26,903 bases of DNA from CAZUZS01 sp964624795 (GTDB lineage Bacteria > Calditrichota > Calditrichia > RBG-13-44-9), in NCBI GenBank assembly GCA_964624795.1, contig CAZUZS010000068.1, positions 1 to 26,903 on the forward strand, given 5' to 3'. Numbering within the stretch: the stretch's first letter is position 1; the number at the start of each line of letters is the position of its first letter. Shown piece after piece: positions 16,791-26,200 of the stretch. Both the position numbers and the translations under genes were made by a program. The notes below the pieces were generated by a model. It saw only the letters and a list, made by a program, of their open reading frames with translations, did not search any database and had not been told where the DNA came from.

Positions 16791-17888
16791 ATGCCGGATT
16801 ACCTCCATAAAGGACGAATTTTAGATAACGGACAGATCGATTTTTCCCGGCCGGTGGCCGGCGATGAACTCGATTTGCGGCCGGCCGATGATGCCCTGCA
16901 CATCAATCCCTCAGTCACCGGAAATTTTGAGTGGTGGTATTTTGATATCATCGATGCGGATAAAGATGCCGTGATCAAGATTGTTGTTCACCTGGGAACG
17001 GATCCCCTGCGCAGGAAAATTTTCCCACAATTGGCGATCTCCGCTCGTATTTCGGGAAAGACCGAGATCATCAACAAAACTTATGTGCTATCTGATTTTC
17101 ATGCCACCCGTGATTTTTGCGATGTAAAATTAAAAGATGAATTTGCGTGTTCTATGGTGCGTCCGGAAAATAGCGGGCGCTATTCCATCCGGGTGAACAT
17201 CCCCGGTTTTCGGGCGGATTTATATCTTGAGAAAGTAATCGATGGCTGGAAACCGCTGAACAATGAAATTCAGATGGAAAGGAATAACCGGTGTGCCGCT
17301 TTTGGATGGATTATCCCGGTGCCGATGGGAAAGGCAACCGGTGAGATCAATTTGAAAGACAGGAGACTTATTTTAGAGAAGGCTTTTGCTTACCACGACC
17401 ACAATTTCTGGAAGGTGGATGAAACCCGCAAGCTCTTTGTAGACGATATCATCACCAAGTGGTACTGGGGCCGGTTTCTCTCGGATTCCCATTCGGTTAT
17501 TTTTATGGACACCCATTTCAAAGATCGTGCAATCCGCTCTTTGATGTTCGCCAGGGGGCGGAAAATTATCCACAGTTCGAATAACCTGATCCGGGTGAAG
17601 CCGGACTCCTTTGCAGCGGATGAGATTTTAAAAAGCCGGTATCCGGGCCGTATGGAAGTTATTTCCAAAGACGAGGCATTCCCTTTCCGCATGGGAATGA
17701 AAAAGAAAACCATGTTGGAAGGAAGGGATCTGCTGCACGACGTAAATCCGGTATTGGCATGGTTGATAAAGCAGCTTGTATCACGGCCTGTCTATTATGG
17801 CATCCTGGCCGATGCGGAAATAGAAATAGACGATGAACAAATAACCGGGCCGGCTGTTTACGAAATGATGCTTTTCAGGAATAAATGA
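16791..17888 (+). CDS. CrtC/AttH-family lipocalin-like protein
   Basis: This 365-residue protein has the marks of the hydroxyneurosporene synthase (CrtC)/AttH family: GNFEWWYFD at residues 44-52, AYHDHNFW at 200-207 and WYWGRF at 224-229. CrtC members hydrate carotenoids; AttH members have a two-lipocalin fold of uncertain role. No signal peptide is seen and no other carotenoid gene lies in the window, so carotenoid hydration should not be assumed; binding or acting on a lipid-like compound is the safer reading. The start ATG has only a weak upstream AAAG. The gene lies 51 bases behind the protease gene and is probably co-transcribed with it. Confidence 0.8.
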   Translation: MPDYLHKGRILDNGQIDFSRPVAGDELDLRPADDALHINPSVTGNFEWWYFDIIDADKDAVIKIVVHLGTDPLRRKIFPQLAISARISGKTEIINKTYVLSDFHATRDFCDVKLKDEFACSMVRPENSGRYSIRVNIPGFRADLYLEKVIDGWKPLNNEIQMERNNRCAAFGWIIPVPMGKATGEINLKDRRLILEKAFAYHDHNFWKVDETRKLFVDDIITKWYWGRFLSDSHSVIFMDTHFKDRAIRSLMFARGRKIIHSSNNLIRVKPDSFAADEILKSRYPGRMEVISKDEAFPFRMGMKKKTMLEGRDLLHDVNPVLAWLIKQLVSRPVYYGILADAEIEIDDEQITGPAVYEMMLFRNK

Positions 17889-17987
17889 TGCAAATTCCTG
17901 GGCCAGGCACAAGTGACATTATCTTGATTTTAAAGCTTTGCCATAAATTGGCGATAATTGTTATCAAATAAAATTCAGCGTTCCCCA

Positions 17988-18683
17988 ATGCCAAGTTCAC
18001 ATATAAATACAGATATTCTGGTTTACAGTGGCCTCGCCGGGCTGCTCCTCGGTATTGCATTCTTCCTTTTCTTTCTCTACCGCCGGATTCGCTGGACAGC
18101 CGCAATTTTTTCCAAACAGGCTTATGATGTCCCCGGGTTGCTGGCAAGTCTCCGCAATCTTCTGTTGGTTGTCCTTTGGAGCGCGCTGTTCGGAATGATC
18201 CTTTTCATTGGTTTTTTCCTTCGCAGCTACTATTCCTTCACGCACGAAGAGCCGGTGGCACAAATCCGGATTGAGCCGGCGGAAGAAAATCTCACCAATC
18301 TCGTAACACTGCAACAATATGTATCTCCGGACTCTGTGATAACCGGCAAATTCCTGATTACCGGCGACCAGTGGGTGCTGGAAGGGGACATTCTGAAATG
18401 GGACAACTGGCTGAATTTCCTGGGTCTGCATACTCGCTACCGGTTGACACGACTGCGCGGCCGGTATGTGCAAACCAGGGATGAAATCAGCAAACAGCAA
18501 ACCATTTATTCACTGGTAAATGCGGAAAATCACCCTCTGTGGCGTTATCTATATGAATATGGCCAGAAGATGCCGTTTGTGAATACCGTTTACGGTAGCG
18601 CGGCCTTTCAGTTTGCCAGCGAGCATAAAACTTTCCTTATATTTGTGAGCAATTCGGGTTTCGTGGCGAAAGAGAAAGAATAG
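17988..18683 (+). CDS. Two-helix membrane protein of unknown function
   Basis: This 231-residue protein has two membrane segments, about residues 11-30 and 57-78, joined by a short basic loop (YRRIRW..). A soluble C-terminal domain of about 150 residues should lie on the periplasmic side. Just after helix 2 is SYYSFTHEEPVAQIRIEP, which resembles small proteins often annotated as cation/multidrug efflux pump with little basis. The start is placed at ATG 17988; a TTG at 17958 would extend it by ten residues. It sits between the CrtC-like gene and the histidine kinase gene, with gaps of 99 and 112 bases. It might sense something for the kinase, which has no membrane part of its own; this is speculation. 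Confidence 0.75.
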   Translation: MPSSHINTDILVYSGLAGLLLGIAFFLFFLYRRIRWTAAIFSKQAYDVPGLLASLRNLLLVVLWSALFGMILFIGFFLRSYYSFTHEEPVAQIRIEPAEENLTNLVTLQQYVSPDSVITGKFLITGDQWVLEGDILKWDNWLNFLGLHTRYRLTRLRGRYVQTRDEISKQQTIYSLVNAENHPLWRYLYEYGQKMPFVNTVYGSAAFQFASEHKTFLIFVSNSGFVAKEKE

Positions 18684-18795
18684 TTTTGCCATCGTTAAAG
18701 TTGCCCCGGTCAAGGCAAGCTTGTCGCTCCTTCAAGTGCAGGGGTGCAACTCCAACATTCGCGAAATTCTGCAAATTCAACGTGAGAAATGAGAA

Positions 18796-20157
18796 ATGAC
18801 AGATCCAAGAATTATTCAATACCGGCAAGCTGCACAAAATATGGCGCTGGGCAAATTCCAGGTTACGGTGCCGGCCCACGGAGATGATGAGGTTGCTCGG
18901 CTGGGAAAAGCATTGATCGACCTGGGCGCCATGTTAGAGAAAAAGTTCGAGGAAATAAAAACGCTGACAAAGGTAACCGAGCGGGTCAATGCCGGCCTGG
19001 TTTTAGACGATGTGCTGGCGGAAGTTTTTAATTCTTTCCGCCCGATTATACCGTATGATCGAATCGGCTTCTCACTGCTGGAGGATCACGGGAAAATTGT
19101 GAAAGCCAGGTGGGTGAAATCCGATTCTCCCCAAATTAAAATCAAAAACGGCTATGCTGCTCCTCTGAAAGGCAGTAGCCTGCAGCGGATAATCGAGACC
19201 GGCCAAGCACGAATTATTAACGATTTGCCAGCATATCTTGAAAAACATCCCGGTTCCGATTCCACAAAAAAAATAATAGCAGAGGGCATGAAATCGAGTC
19301 TAACCTGCCCGCTCATCGCGCTTGGCAAACCGATTGGTTTTCTTTTTTTCTCCAGCATGAAGGCCGGAACGTACAAAAATGTTCATCCGGAGATATTTCT
19401 TCAAATAGCAGGGCAGTTGTCAGTCATTGTTGAGAAGGGGCGTCTTTACCAGGAACTTCTGGAGCTGAACAATATGAAAAACAAGTTCCTGGGAATTGTG
19501 GCACATGATCTCAGGAATCCCATGGATGTGCTTCGCAGCTACCTCTCGCTGTTTCTGGATGGCCTTTTGGGGAATATTTCAGATGCGCAAAAGGAAGTAA
19601 TGGAGGAAATGATGTCCACCAGCGAATCTGTGCTGGCACTACTCAATGATTTGCTTGATTTCCGTGCCATCGAATCGGGCAGATTGGCCATCAGGCCAGA
19701 TCGAGTAAATCTGGAAGCCTTCCTTCTGGATTTTCTGTCGTACAGCAAACTACTGGCAAGTGCAAAATCCATAGACCTAAATCTGCAAATAGACTCCCCG
19801 ATTCCGCATTTTGTGACAGATGTGAGAAGAGTAAAACAGGTGATTACCAACCTGGTGAGCAACGCGATTAAATTTTCCTACTCCGGTTCGGAAATCACGA
19901 TTAAATCGCAGGTTGTGGACCACGAGGTGCATATTTCCGTGATCGATGAGGGACAGGGGATTCCGGCAACAGAGCTGCCTAGCCTGTTCATCGAGTTTGG
20001 CAAGGCGAGCCCGCGACCGACTGCCGGGGAGAGGAGCACCGGCCTGGGCCTGGCAATCGCCAAGCGGGTGGTAGAAGCTTTAGGAGGCCGTATCTGGGTG
20101 GTGAGTGAAGTTGGACGTGGATCTACTTTTACATTTTCTTTACCACTGCAAAACTGA
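18796..20157 (+). CDS. Soluble HAMP-GAF sensor histidine kinase
   Basis: This 453-residue kinase starts directly with a HAMP-like unit (about 5-52, with the middle motif DDEVARLGKALIDLG). A GAF sensor domain follows at about 65-215, then a dimerisation/phosphoacceptor domain with H237 in FLGIVAHDLRNPM, and an ATP-binding domain. In the latter the N box is NLVSNAIKF (352-360), G1 is DEGQGI (384-389), the F box is LFIEFGKAS and G2 is GLGLAIAKRV. It would autophosphorylate and pass phosphate to a response regulator that is not in the window. There is no membrane segment, and only about 112 bases separate it from the previous gene, so none has been lost upstream. GTGAGAAATGAGAAATGA, a small degenerate repeat, overlaps the start, so the first codons are less certain. 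Confidence 0.92.
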   Translation: MTDPRIIQYRQAAQNMALGKFQVTVPAHGDDEVARLGKALIDLGAMLEKKFEEIKTLTKVTERVNAGLVLDDVLAEVFNSFRPIIPYDRIGFSLLEDHGKIVKARWVKSDSPQIKIKNGYAAPLKGSSLQRIIETGQARIINDLPAYLEKHPGSDSTKKIIAEGMKSSLTCPLIALGKPIGFLFFSSMKAGTYKNVHPEIFLQIAGQLSVIVEKGRLYQELLELNNMKNKFLGIVAHDLRNPMDVLRSYLSLFLDGLLGNISDAQKEVMEEMMSTSESVLALLNDLLDFRAIESGRLAIRPDRVNLEAFLLDFLSYSKLLASAKSIDLNLQIDSPIPHFVTDVRRVKQVITNLVSNAIKFSYSGSEITIKSQVVDHEVHISVIDEGQGIPATELPSLFIEFGKASPRPTAGERSTGLGLAIAKRVVEALGGRIWVVSEVGRGSTFTFSLPLQN

Positions 20158-20194
20158 TTTCTCGATCGAAGTTTTTTGAATTCGAAACCGATAT

Positions 20195-21196
20195 TCAACT
20201 GTTCCTCCGATGCCGCAGCCGGTCCAGGGCAACGGCCAGAACGATAATCGCGCCGGTAACGATTTCCTGCACCCAGTTAGGAAGCCCCATTTGCGAGCAC
20301 CCGGAACGAATTACGGTCATGATGAATGCACCGATTATGCTTCCCAAAATAGAACCCTCGCCCCCATTCAGGCTGCCTCCTCCGATGACGACTGCCGCGA
20401 TAACGTCCAGTTCCAGACCCACCGCCACGGTTGGATCGCCCACGGTGAGACGGGAAAATTGCATTACGCCGGCAATGCCGGTAAAGGTGGCGCTGAGGGT
20501 GTAAACCGCAATTTTCACCCGGTTAGTGTTAACGCCGGAAAGCCGGGCGGTCTTCTCGTTGGAACCGACTGCAAATATGTGTCGTCCCAGGCGAAAATAA
20601 TGCAGCAGAACCGCCACCAGGATCGCGAGAATAATCATTATCCACACGCCTGGCGAGAAGATCAGCCAGCTTCGCTGAAGCGGGAGGGCGGCTAACAGAT
20701 CGTTGAGCCAGCTCAGCGGCGCATCGATCTTTTGCTCACCGGCAATTCCCTTGGCTACACCGCGCAGGAAGAGCAGTGTCCCCAATGTAACGATAAACGG
20801 CACTACCCGCAGACGGGTAATCAGCAGGCCATTCATCAAGCCGCTCAGCGCGCCGACCAGGACACCGCCGGCAGCGGCAATCAACGGGCTGAAACCGGCG
20901 CGCAGCAGCCAGGCGATTACCACCGTGCTCAGAGCGATTATAGAACCGACCGACAGGTCGATGCCGCCGGAAATGATGACCATCGTCATGCCCAGCGCCG
21001 CGATACCGACAATGGTCGTCTGGCGGGCAATTGTTTCCAGGTTGCGCAGCGAAGAAAAGCTCTCCGGGCCAATAACAGCAAATAGAATATAAACCAGGAA
21101 CAACCCGATGAGCGGACCGAACCGGTTCAACCATTCGTTCCATTGAGTGCGCCCTGGTTTTATTGTTTTAAGCTTGTTCACTTTTCTCTGCTGCAC
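20195..21196 (-). CDS. Ribose/xylose-type ABC transporter permease (RbsC family)
   Basis: This 333-residue inner-membrane permease has eight or more helices. Family motifs are IVGIAALGMTMVIISGGIDL followed by SVGS (residues 62-85), PFIVTLGTLLFLRG near 132-145, and AAVVIGGGSLNGGEGSILGS near 264-285. It would form the sugar channel together with an ATPase. The start is GTG with no clear ribosome-binding site, and a second GTG lies five codons further in. It begins 90 bases after the binding-protein gene and converges on the kinase gene with a 37-base gap. No ATPase gene adjoins it. Confidence 0.93.
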   Translation of the reverse strand: MQQRKVNKLKTIKPGRTQWNEWLNRFGPLIGLFLVYILFAVIGPESFSSLRNLETIARQTTIVGIAALGMTMVIISGGIDLSVGSIIALSTVVIAWLLRAGFSPLIAAAGGVLVGALSGLMNGLLITRLRVVPFIVTLGTLLFLRGVAKGIAGEQKIDAPLSWLNDLLAALPLQRSWLIFSPGVWIMIILAILVAVLLHYFRLGRHIFAVGSNEKTARLSGVNTNRVKIAVYTLSATFTGIAGVMQFSRLTVGDPTVAVGLELDVIAAVVIGGGSLNGGEGSILGSIIGAFIMTVIRSGCSQMGLPNWVQEIVTGAIIVLAVALDRLRHRRNS

Positions 21197-21286
21197 CTTA
21201 TTCGTTGGTTATTCCCGAAAGTTGGGTTTGGGATTTTGATTACCGGCATCTCTTCCTCTTTAATGAGGCAACCAATATATTTGCTG

Positions 21287-22288
21287 TCAATTTAACCATT
21301 TGGACAGATCCGGCAGAACAAGCTGTTGAATCTCCGGATCATTCAGATTGTCGCGGGTTACCAGCGTTACGCCGGTGTCGATACGTTTTTCCACATCTTT
21401 TCCCTGCAAATGCGCGACAATGGTTATCACTCCCAGGTAGCCCATTCTGAAAGGATTCTGGACAACCAGTCCGTCGATTTCGCCGTTTGTCAGCGATTCC
21501 ACCAGTTTGCGCGAACTGTCAAACCCGATAAAATGCACTTTTCCGGCTACCCCGGCATCCTGCAAGGCGCGCAACATACCAAACGTTGTGGATTCGTTGG
21601 GACAGAAAATACCATCCACCGTAAGTTGTTCATTTTGCGACTTGAACGGCGCCAGCACATTTTCACTGGCCCGGTAGGCGGTTTCGGTGGTGGCGCCGCC
21701 ATATTGATTCGAGCTTACGATCTCGATTCCAGGAAATTGTGAGATGGCCTCCAGGAAACCTGCTTCCCGGTTTGCGGTGCTCGCCGAACCTTCCTGGTAG
21801 CGCAGCATAATCACCTTTCCTTTGCCGCTAAGGAGTTCGCCCATTCTCTGTCCTGCCATTTCTCCGCCCAACTTATTGTCAGTGGCAACAAAACTGACGT
21901 AATCGTCACTCTCCAACCCGGAATCGATAATGACCACCGGAATCCCGGAACGGCTTGCGTTTCGTACCGGTAAACGCAAAGCGATATCGTCCAGCGGTGC
22001 CAGGACGATGCCGGAAACCCCACGGGTTATAAAATCCTCCACGACGGAGATTTGTGCTTCCCGGTCGTCTTCCTTAAGCGGTCCTTTCCAGATAATATTT
22101 ACATCCAGTTCCCGCGACGCTTTCACGGCTCCGGCATGGATGGATTTCCAGAACTCATGCGTGGTTCCCTTGGGAATCACGGCGATAGTCGTTTGTTGAG
22201 AATCTGCCGGTTTTTTCTTGTTGCTGCAGTTGGCGACAAAGAGACAGGCCAAAATCAGCATACTTAAAATGATTTGATTTCTGGGCAT
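21287..22288 (-). CDS. Sugar ABC transporter substrate-binding lipoprotein (RbsB family)
   Basis: This 333-residue type I periplasmic binding protein has a lipoprotein signal (lipobox FVANC, C21). The first lobe opens with IAVIPKGTTHEFWKSIHAGA (residues 35-54). GIVLAPLDD, PVVIIDSGL, VATDNKLGGEMAGQ and IFCPNESTTFGMLRAL follow in the family order. It should deliver a sugar or sugar-like ligand (ribose, inositol, autoinducer-2 and others are possible) to the permease encoded downstream. AAGGA six bases before the ATG supports the start. A hairpin lies just upstream in its leader. Confidence 0.93.
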   Translation of the reverse strand: MPRNQIILSMLILACLFVANCSNKKKPADSQQTTIAVIPKGTTHEFWKSIHAGAVKASRELDVNIIWKGPLKEDDREAQISVVEDFITRGVSGIVLAPLDDIALRLPVRNASRSGIPVVIIDSGLESDDYVSFVATDNKLGGEMAGQRMGELLSGKGKVIMLRYQEGSASTANREAGFLEAISQFPGIEIVSSNQYGGATTETAYRASENVLAPFKSQNEQLTVDGIFCPNESTTFGMLRALQDAGVAGKVHFIGFDSSRKLVESLTNGEIDGLVVQNPFRMGYLGVITIVAHLQGKDVEKRIDTGVTLVTRDNLNDPEIQQLVLPDLSKWLN

Positions 22289-22313
22289 GAACGGTCCTTT
22301 CTTGTAAGCATTA

Positions 22314-22329
22314 CCGGATTCTGATCCGG
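22314..22329 (-). promoter_or_regulatory. Hairpin in the leader of the binding-protein gene
   Basis: CCGGAT (22314-22319) and ATCCGG (22324-22329) pair around a four-base loop, about 25 bases upstream of the lipoprotein start. It may be an operator or an mRNA hairpin. No T tract follows, so it is not a terminator. Confidence 0.35.
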
Positions 22330-22665
22330 AAATTTTTATGCCGGTTCGCCAAAGCGATACGCGGTTTCATGGTTTGTTCCTGGGTCAGGCGGGGATCCGG
22401 GCGATGTAGTTCTCTGTTCTTTCCGCCAAACAATTTGCCTCACTTTTTCTGATCGTTGGTGGTTATTCCCTTCTCAGCCAGCCGGGGCGGAGACTGCTTT
22501 TTTTCATGCAGCTTCCGGAAAATTTAGTTTTCAACGACATCATGGACAAATGATTTTTGAAATGGTGAAATCCGGGAAAGAATGGAATTGTTTCACGAAT
22601 GATACGGATCCCAAAAATATTTGTGCCGCTGCAAGACAATCGCCCCCCAGGTCGAGTGTTCTATT

Positions 22666-22680
22666 ATGAAAACTTTTCAT
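22666..22680. promoter_or_regulatory. Perfect palindrome, possible operator
   Basis: ATGAAAACTTTTCAT is a 15-base palindrome with one central base. Its size and TGAAAA..TTTTCA form would suit a dimeric repressor. It lies some 380 bases from the binding-protein start and 580 from the surface-protein start, so its target is unclear. Confidence 0.3.
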
Positions 22681-22962
22681 CACAGTGTCAAATCGCAGCT
22701 TTAATGCGGATATTTAGCTTTCACACCGGACAAAATTTCACAAATTAAACTTTTATCTTGATCTTATGCCGTTTTTTTTTTAAATATCGTGAGTATTGGA
22801 GGATTGTTCTTAATACAACGATGCTGACAAGAGAAATCAATATGACCTATAGAATAGGCAAGTTCATCTCTTCTCACTCCGAATTTTATCTTCCCAACTG
22901 CGTTTTTGGCTCTTATCCCTACTTAAGCTATTTTTCGTTTTATTAAATTTGATTTCTAACCA

Positions 22963-23001
22963 GGATAAAGGACTTGAGTGATTTATCCCTAAGTAGATTT
23001 G
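22963..23001 (+). promoter_or_regulatory. Inverted repeat beside a Bacteroidota-like -7 box
   Basis: GGATAAA (22963-22969) and TTTATCC (22982-22988) form a perfect inverted repeat, and TAGATTTG (22994-23001) follows six bases later, matching TAnnTTTG. The upstream element is only CTTG at 17 bases, so this is an imperfect promoter. If used, it would give the surface-protein gene a leader of about 250 bases. Confidence 0.3.
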
Positions 23002-23059
23002 GATTTCAGCAACGAAACTTTGATATGAAATAGCACTTATCAGATTTAGGAGTTCGCCG

Positions 23060-23121
23060 AGCCGGGACCGGCTGTAATCCGCAAGGAAGACTGGTTTCGC
23101 ATCTTGGCATTCAGTCTTGCG
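23060..23121 (+). promoter_or_regulatory. Possible structured 5' leader of the surface-protein gene
   Basis: AGCCGG (23060-23065) pairs with CCGGCT (23068-23073). CGCAAG and ACTG (23080-23085, 23090-23093) pair with CAGT and CTTGCG (23112-23121), leaving a four-base bulge. The two stems lie between a possible promoter and the start at 23258. I do not recognise a known riboswitch class. Confidence 0.3.
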
Positions 23122-23257
23122 TAATCGCTTTAATTTCCGTGAGTTAATCAGTGGCTACTATTCCCGTGCCAAAAGGGGGTGATAACGGCAAATAGAAAAT
23201 ACCCTGGTTTAAATGACAGACCAAAACCTATTCAACAAACTAATTGATGGAGGTATC

Positions 23258-26200
23258 ATGAAGAAGTTGATAGTATCGGTATTGGCTGTTGTCCTGCTAT
23301 GTAGTCTGGCATACGGACAGAGCTGGGAAGATCAGATGGATATGCTTCCGGTGCAAAAGCCGACGGTTGCAGCGGATCGCTCGCCATTTGTGTCGGTTCC
23401 TAATTTTAATTCGACGGTGGATGCAACGTGGGATATCCAGATCAGTTTCGATCTTGCTGCCGCCACCGGCGCCAATGGCAACGCCGGCGCGGAGTGCGAC
23501 GGAACGTATTTTTACACAGCGCGCTGGGCGTCGAATCTGCTTCACAAGTATGATTTGACGGGCACCCTGGTGGAGGAGTTTTCGGTACCGGGAGTAACCG
23601 GTTTGCGCGATCTGGCTTTCGATGGCACCTACTTTTATGGTGGTGCGGCCTCGACGACGATCTATGTAATGGATTTTGTGACCAAGACGCTGGTAGGAAC
23701 GATCTCCTCACCGGTGAATGTTCGCAACATTGCCTACGATCCGGTTAATGATGCCTTCTGGGTAGGAGACTGGGCGACCGACCTGACATTGGTTAGCCGG
23801 AGCGGTAGCACGCTGGCGACGATACCGTCGGCCACACACGGAATGATAGCGATGTATGGCAGCGCGTACGATGCATACACGCCGGGCGGTCCTTACCTTT
23901 GGGTATTCAACCAGGATGCCACAGCGGGTGGTATGCCGCAGAACATTCATCAGATCGATCTGAATACGCTGACGCCGACCGGTGTTGTGCATGATGTATA
24001 CTCGGATTTTCCGCAGACAGGCGCCACGGCTATAGCGGGCGGTTTGTGGATAGAGCCGAACGTAGTAGCCGGGACCGTATCGATTGGGGGTGTTCTGCAG
24101 GGAGTTCCCGATTATTTCTTCGTATATGAGCTAACACCCTACGGTGATCTGTTGGATCCCAATCCGCCGTCGAATTTTACGGCGAGCAGCAACCAGTTAA
24201 CGCCGACCAGCATTGCGCTAAGCTGGACGGATCCGACGACCTATGTTAACGGAAATGCATTGACTAATTTCACCATAGAGATATCGCGAGATGGCTCCTT
24301 CCTGGCCTCAGTTCCGATGGGTAGCGAGAGTTATACCGACAACGGACTGACGCAGTGGCAGGAATATGATTATGAAATCTGGGCCAAGGATAATGTGGAC
24401 AGCACCAGCGCCCACGTTTCAGCGCGCATGGCGGCGGGCGGCTATCCGCCGGTAATGGCAGTAGATCCGACTGCTTTTTCCGATACAGTGCTGATAGGGG
24501 CTGCCTATTCGCACGAGTTTACGATTTATAATAATCAGAGCCAGCCGGGAAACCTGGACTACACCATAACCGAGACACCATCGGCAAGCTGGCTGACGGT
24601 ATCCTCCTACAGCGGATCGGTCACCCCGTCGGGGAGTGCAGTTCTGACGGTTGATGTAAATACTGCCGGATTGACACCCGGTACCTACAGCACCGATCTT
24701 ATTGTGGCGGGAAATGACCCGTTCAATGCAGAAGATACGGTGCATGTATCGGTATTAGCGGCAGAAGCGCCGGTGATTGGTTTCACACCGGGTTCGATGT
24801 CATTTACTCTGGATCCGACCGGCGTGCAGTATCCGGCAGTGGATTCGATGGCAATGACGATTACGAACACCGGGCAGGGACCGCTGATTTTTGAGGTTGG
24901 CGGTGGTGCACCGGAATTAATGTATTATAAATTCAATGAGGTTGGTGCAACCCAGACCCAGAATTATGCAAACCCGGCGACCGCGGTAAATGCATATGCG
25001 GATGTCCTGGGTGGCTTAAGCATGGGTGGCACCGGGCAAACCGGTGCGGCGCTTATCGGCACTGGCGGGAGCTCCGGTACCGATTATGTAAATACCAACT
25101 GGGTGGTAAACCTGGGCACCGGGAGCTGGACCATTTCCCTGTGGCTAAACAATTTGCCATCAAATACGACACTGTATTATTTGTTCGGAGATGCAACCGC
25201 GAACAGTTTCCGCTGCTTCCTTGGCGGAGCGGCAGGTGCCGGAAACCTGTTGCTGCGGGGCGGCGGGCTCACCGATGTTAACATTCCGGCTGTGGCACCT
25301 GGACCGAGCGTTGTGGATATGATCTATGATGCTAATGCCGGTGAAGTTCGCGCTTATGTGAATGGCACCCTGGCAGTCACAGTGCCGCAGGCCGGGCCGA
25401 ACATTGTAGGAACCACCGGTCCGTTCAAGATTGGCGGATACAGCACTTCCGTCGGTTTGTCTCCGGGCAGCCTGATGGATGAATTCAAGATGTACACCCA
25501 TGCTATCGATGTTTCCGACAACAATAAAGCAGGTGGTTGGCTGTCCACTAACCCGACCTCCGGCACAGTACCGGCAGGTGGGAGCATGGATATCCAGGTC
25601 ATCGCCGATGCCGCCGGCCTGGTTGGCGGGAACTATAGCGGAGAAGTCAACCTGCACAGCAACGATCCGGTACATCCGGATACGGTGATGGCGGTAAACC
25701 TGACGGTATTCGGAACCCCGCAGATAGGTGTTGATCCGTTGACATTGGATTTTGGCGATCTGTTTGTGGGAGCGGTCAGCTCGCTGCCGGTGACGATCAG
25801 CAACACCGGGAACTTCCCGTTGACGGTGAGCAATATTGTTTCGTCGAACGCGGTGTTCACGGTGGACACTACTTCCTTTGAGGTGGGGATCGGTGAATCG
25901 CAGGTGGTGAATGTCAGCTTCAACCCGTTATTGCCGACGGCCTACTCGGAGATACTGACCATAACAAGCGACGATCCGGTAACGCCGACGGTAGATGTGG
26001 TGTTGAGCGGAACAGGCATCGAGGCGCCGGTGGTTGCGGTATCGCCGGATACGTTCGATGTCTCGCTGGTCAGCGGTGCTACGCAGACCGAGACGCTGAC
26101 CATCTCCAATCTTGGGAATTCCCCGCTCTATTTCACGGTAACGTCCGGGCTACCGACAGATAATACCAGCGTTCGGAAAGCTACGGCCAAAGTCGACGAG

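Larger units (their letters stand above)
22289..23257. other. Long divergent intergenic region
   Basis: About 970 bases without a credible gene, between the binding-protein gene and the giant surface-protein gene. A 62-codon frame at 22758-22946 has no domain pattern or good ribosome-binding site. The region holds several inverted repeats, listed separately, and a run of ten T near 22770. It should carry the promoters of both flanking genes. Confidence 0.6.

Noticed and set aside
16791..17888. Specific call as a carotenoid 1,2-hydratase
   Set aside because: The family motifs fit CrtC and AttH alike, and no carotenoid synthesis gene is nearby, so only the family is called.
22758..22946. A 62-codon frame in the long intergenic region
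   Set aside because: Its composition is that of A/T-rich noncoding sequence (many F, Y, S), with no domain pattern; the start directly follows a T run.
23041..23257. Known riboswitch class (cyclic-di-GMP or cobalamin) in the surface-protein leader
   Set aside because: Stems are present but the conserved cores of these classes are not seen; it is kept only as an unclassified structured leader.
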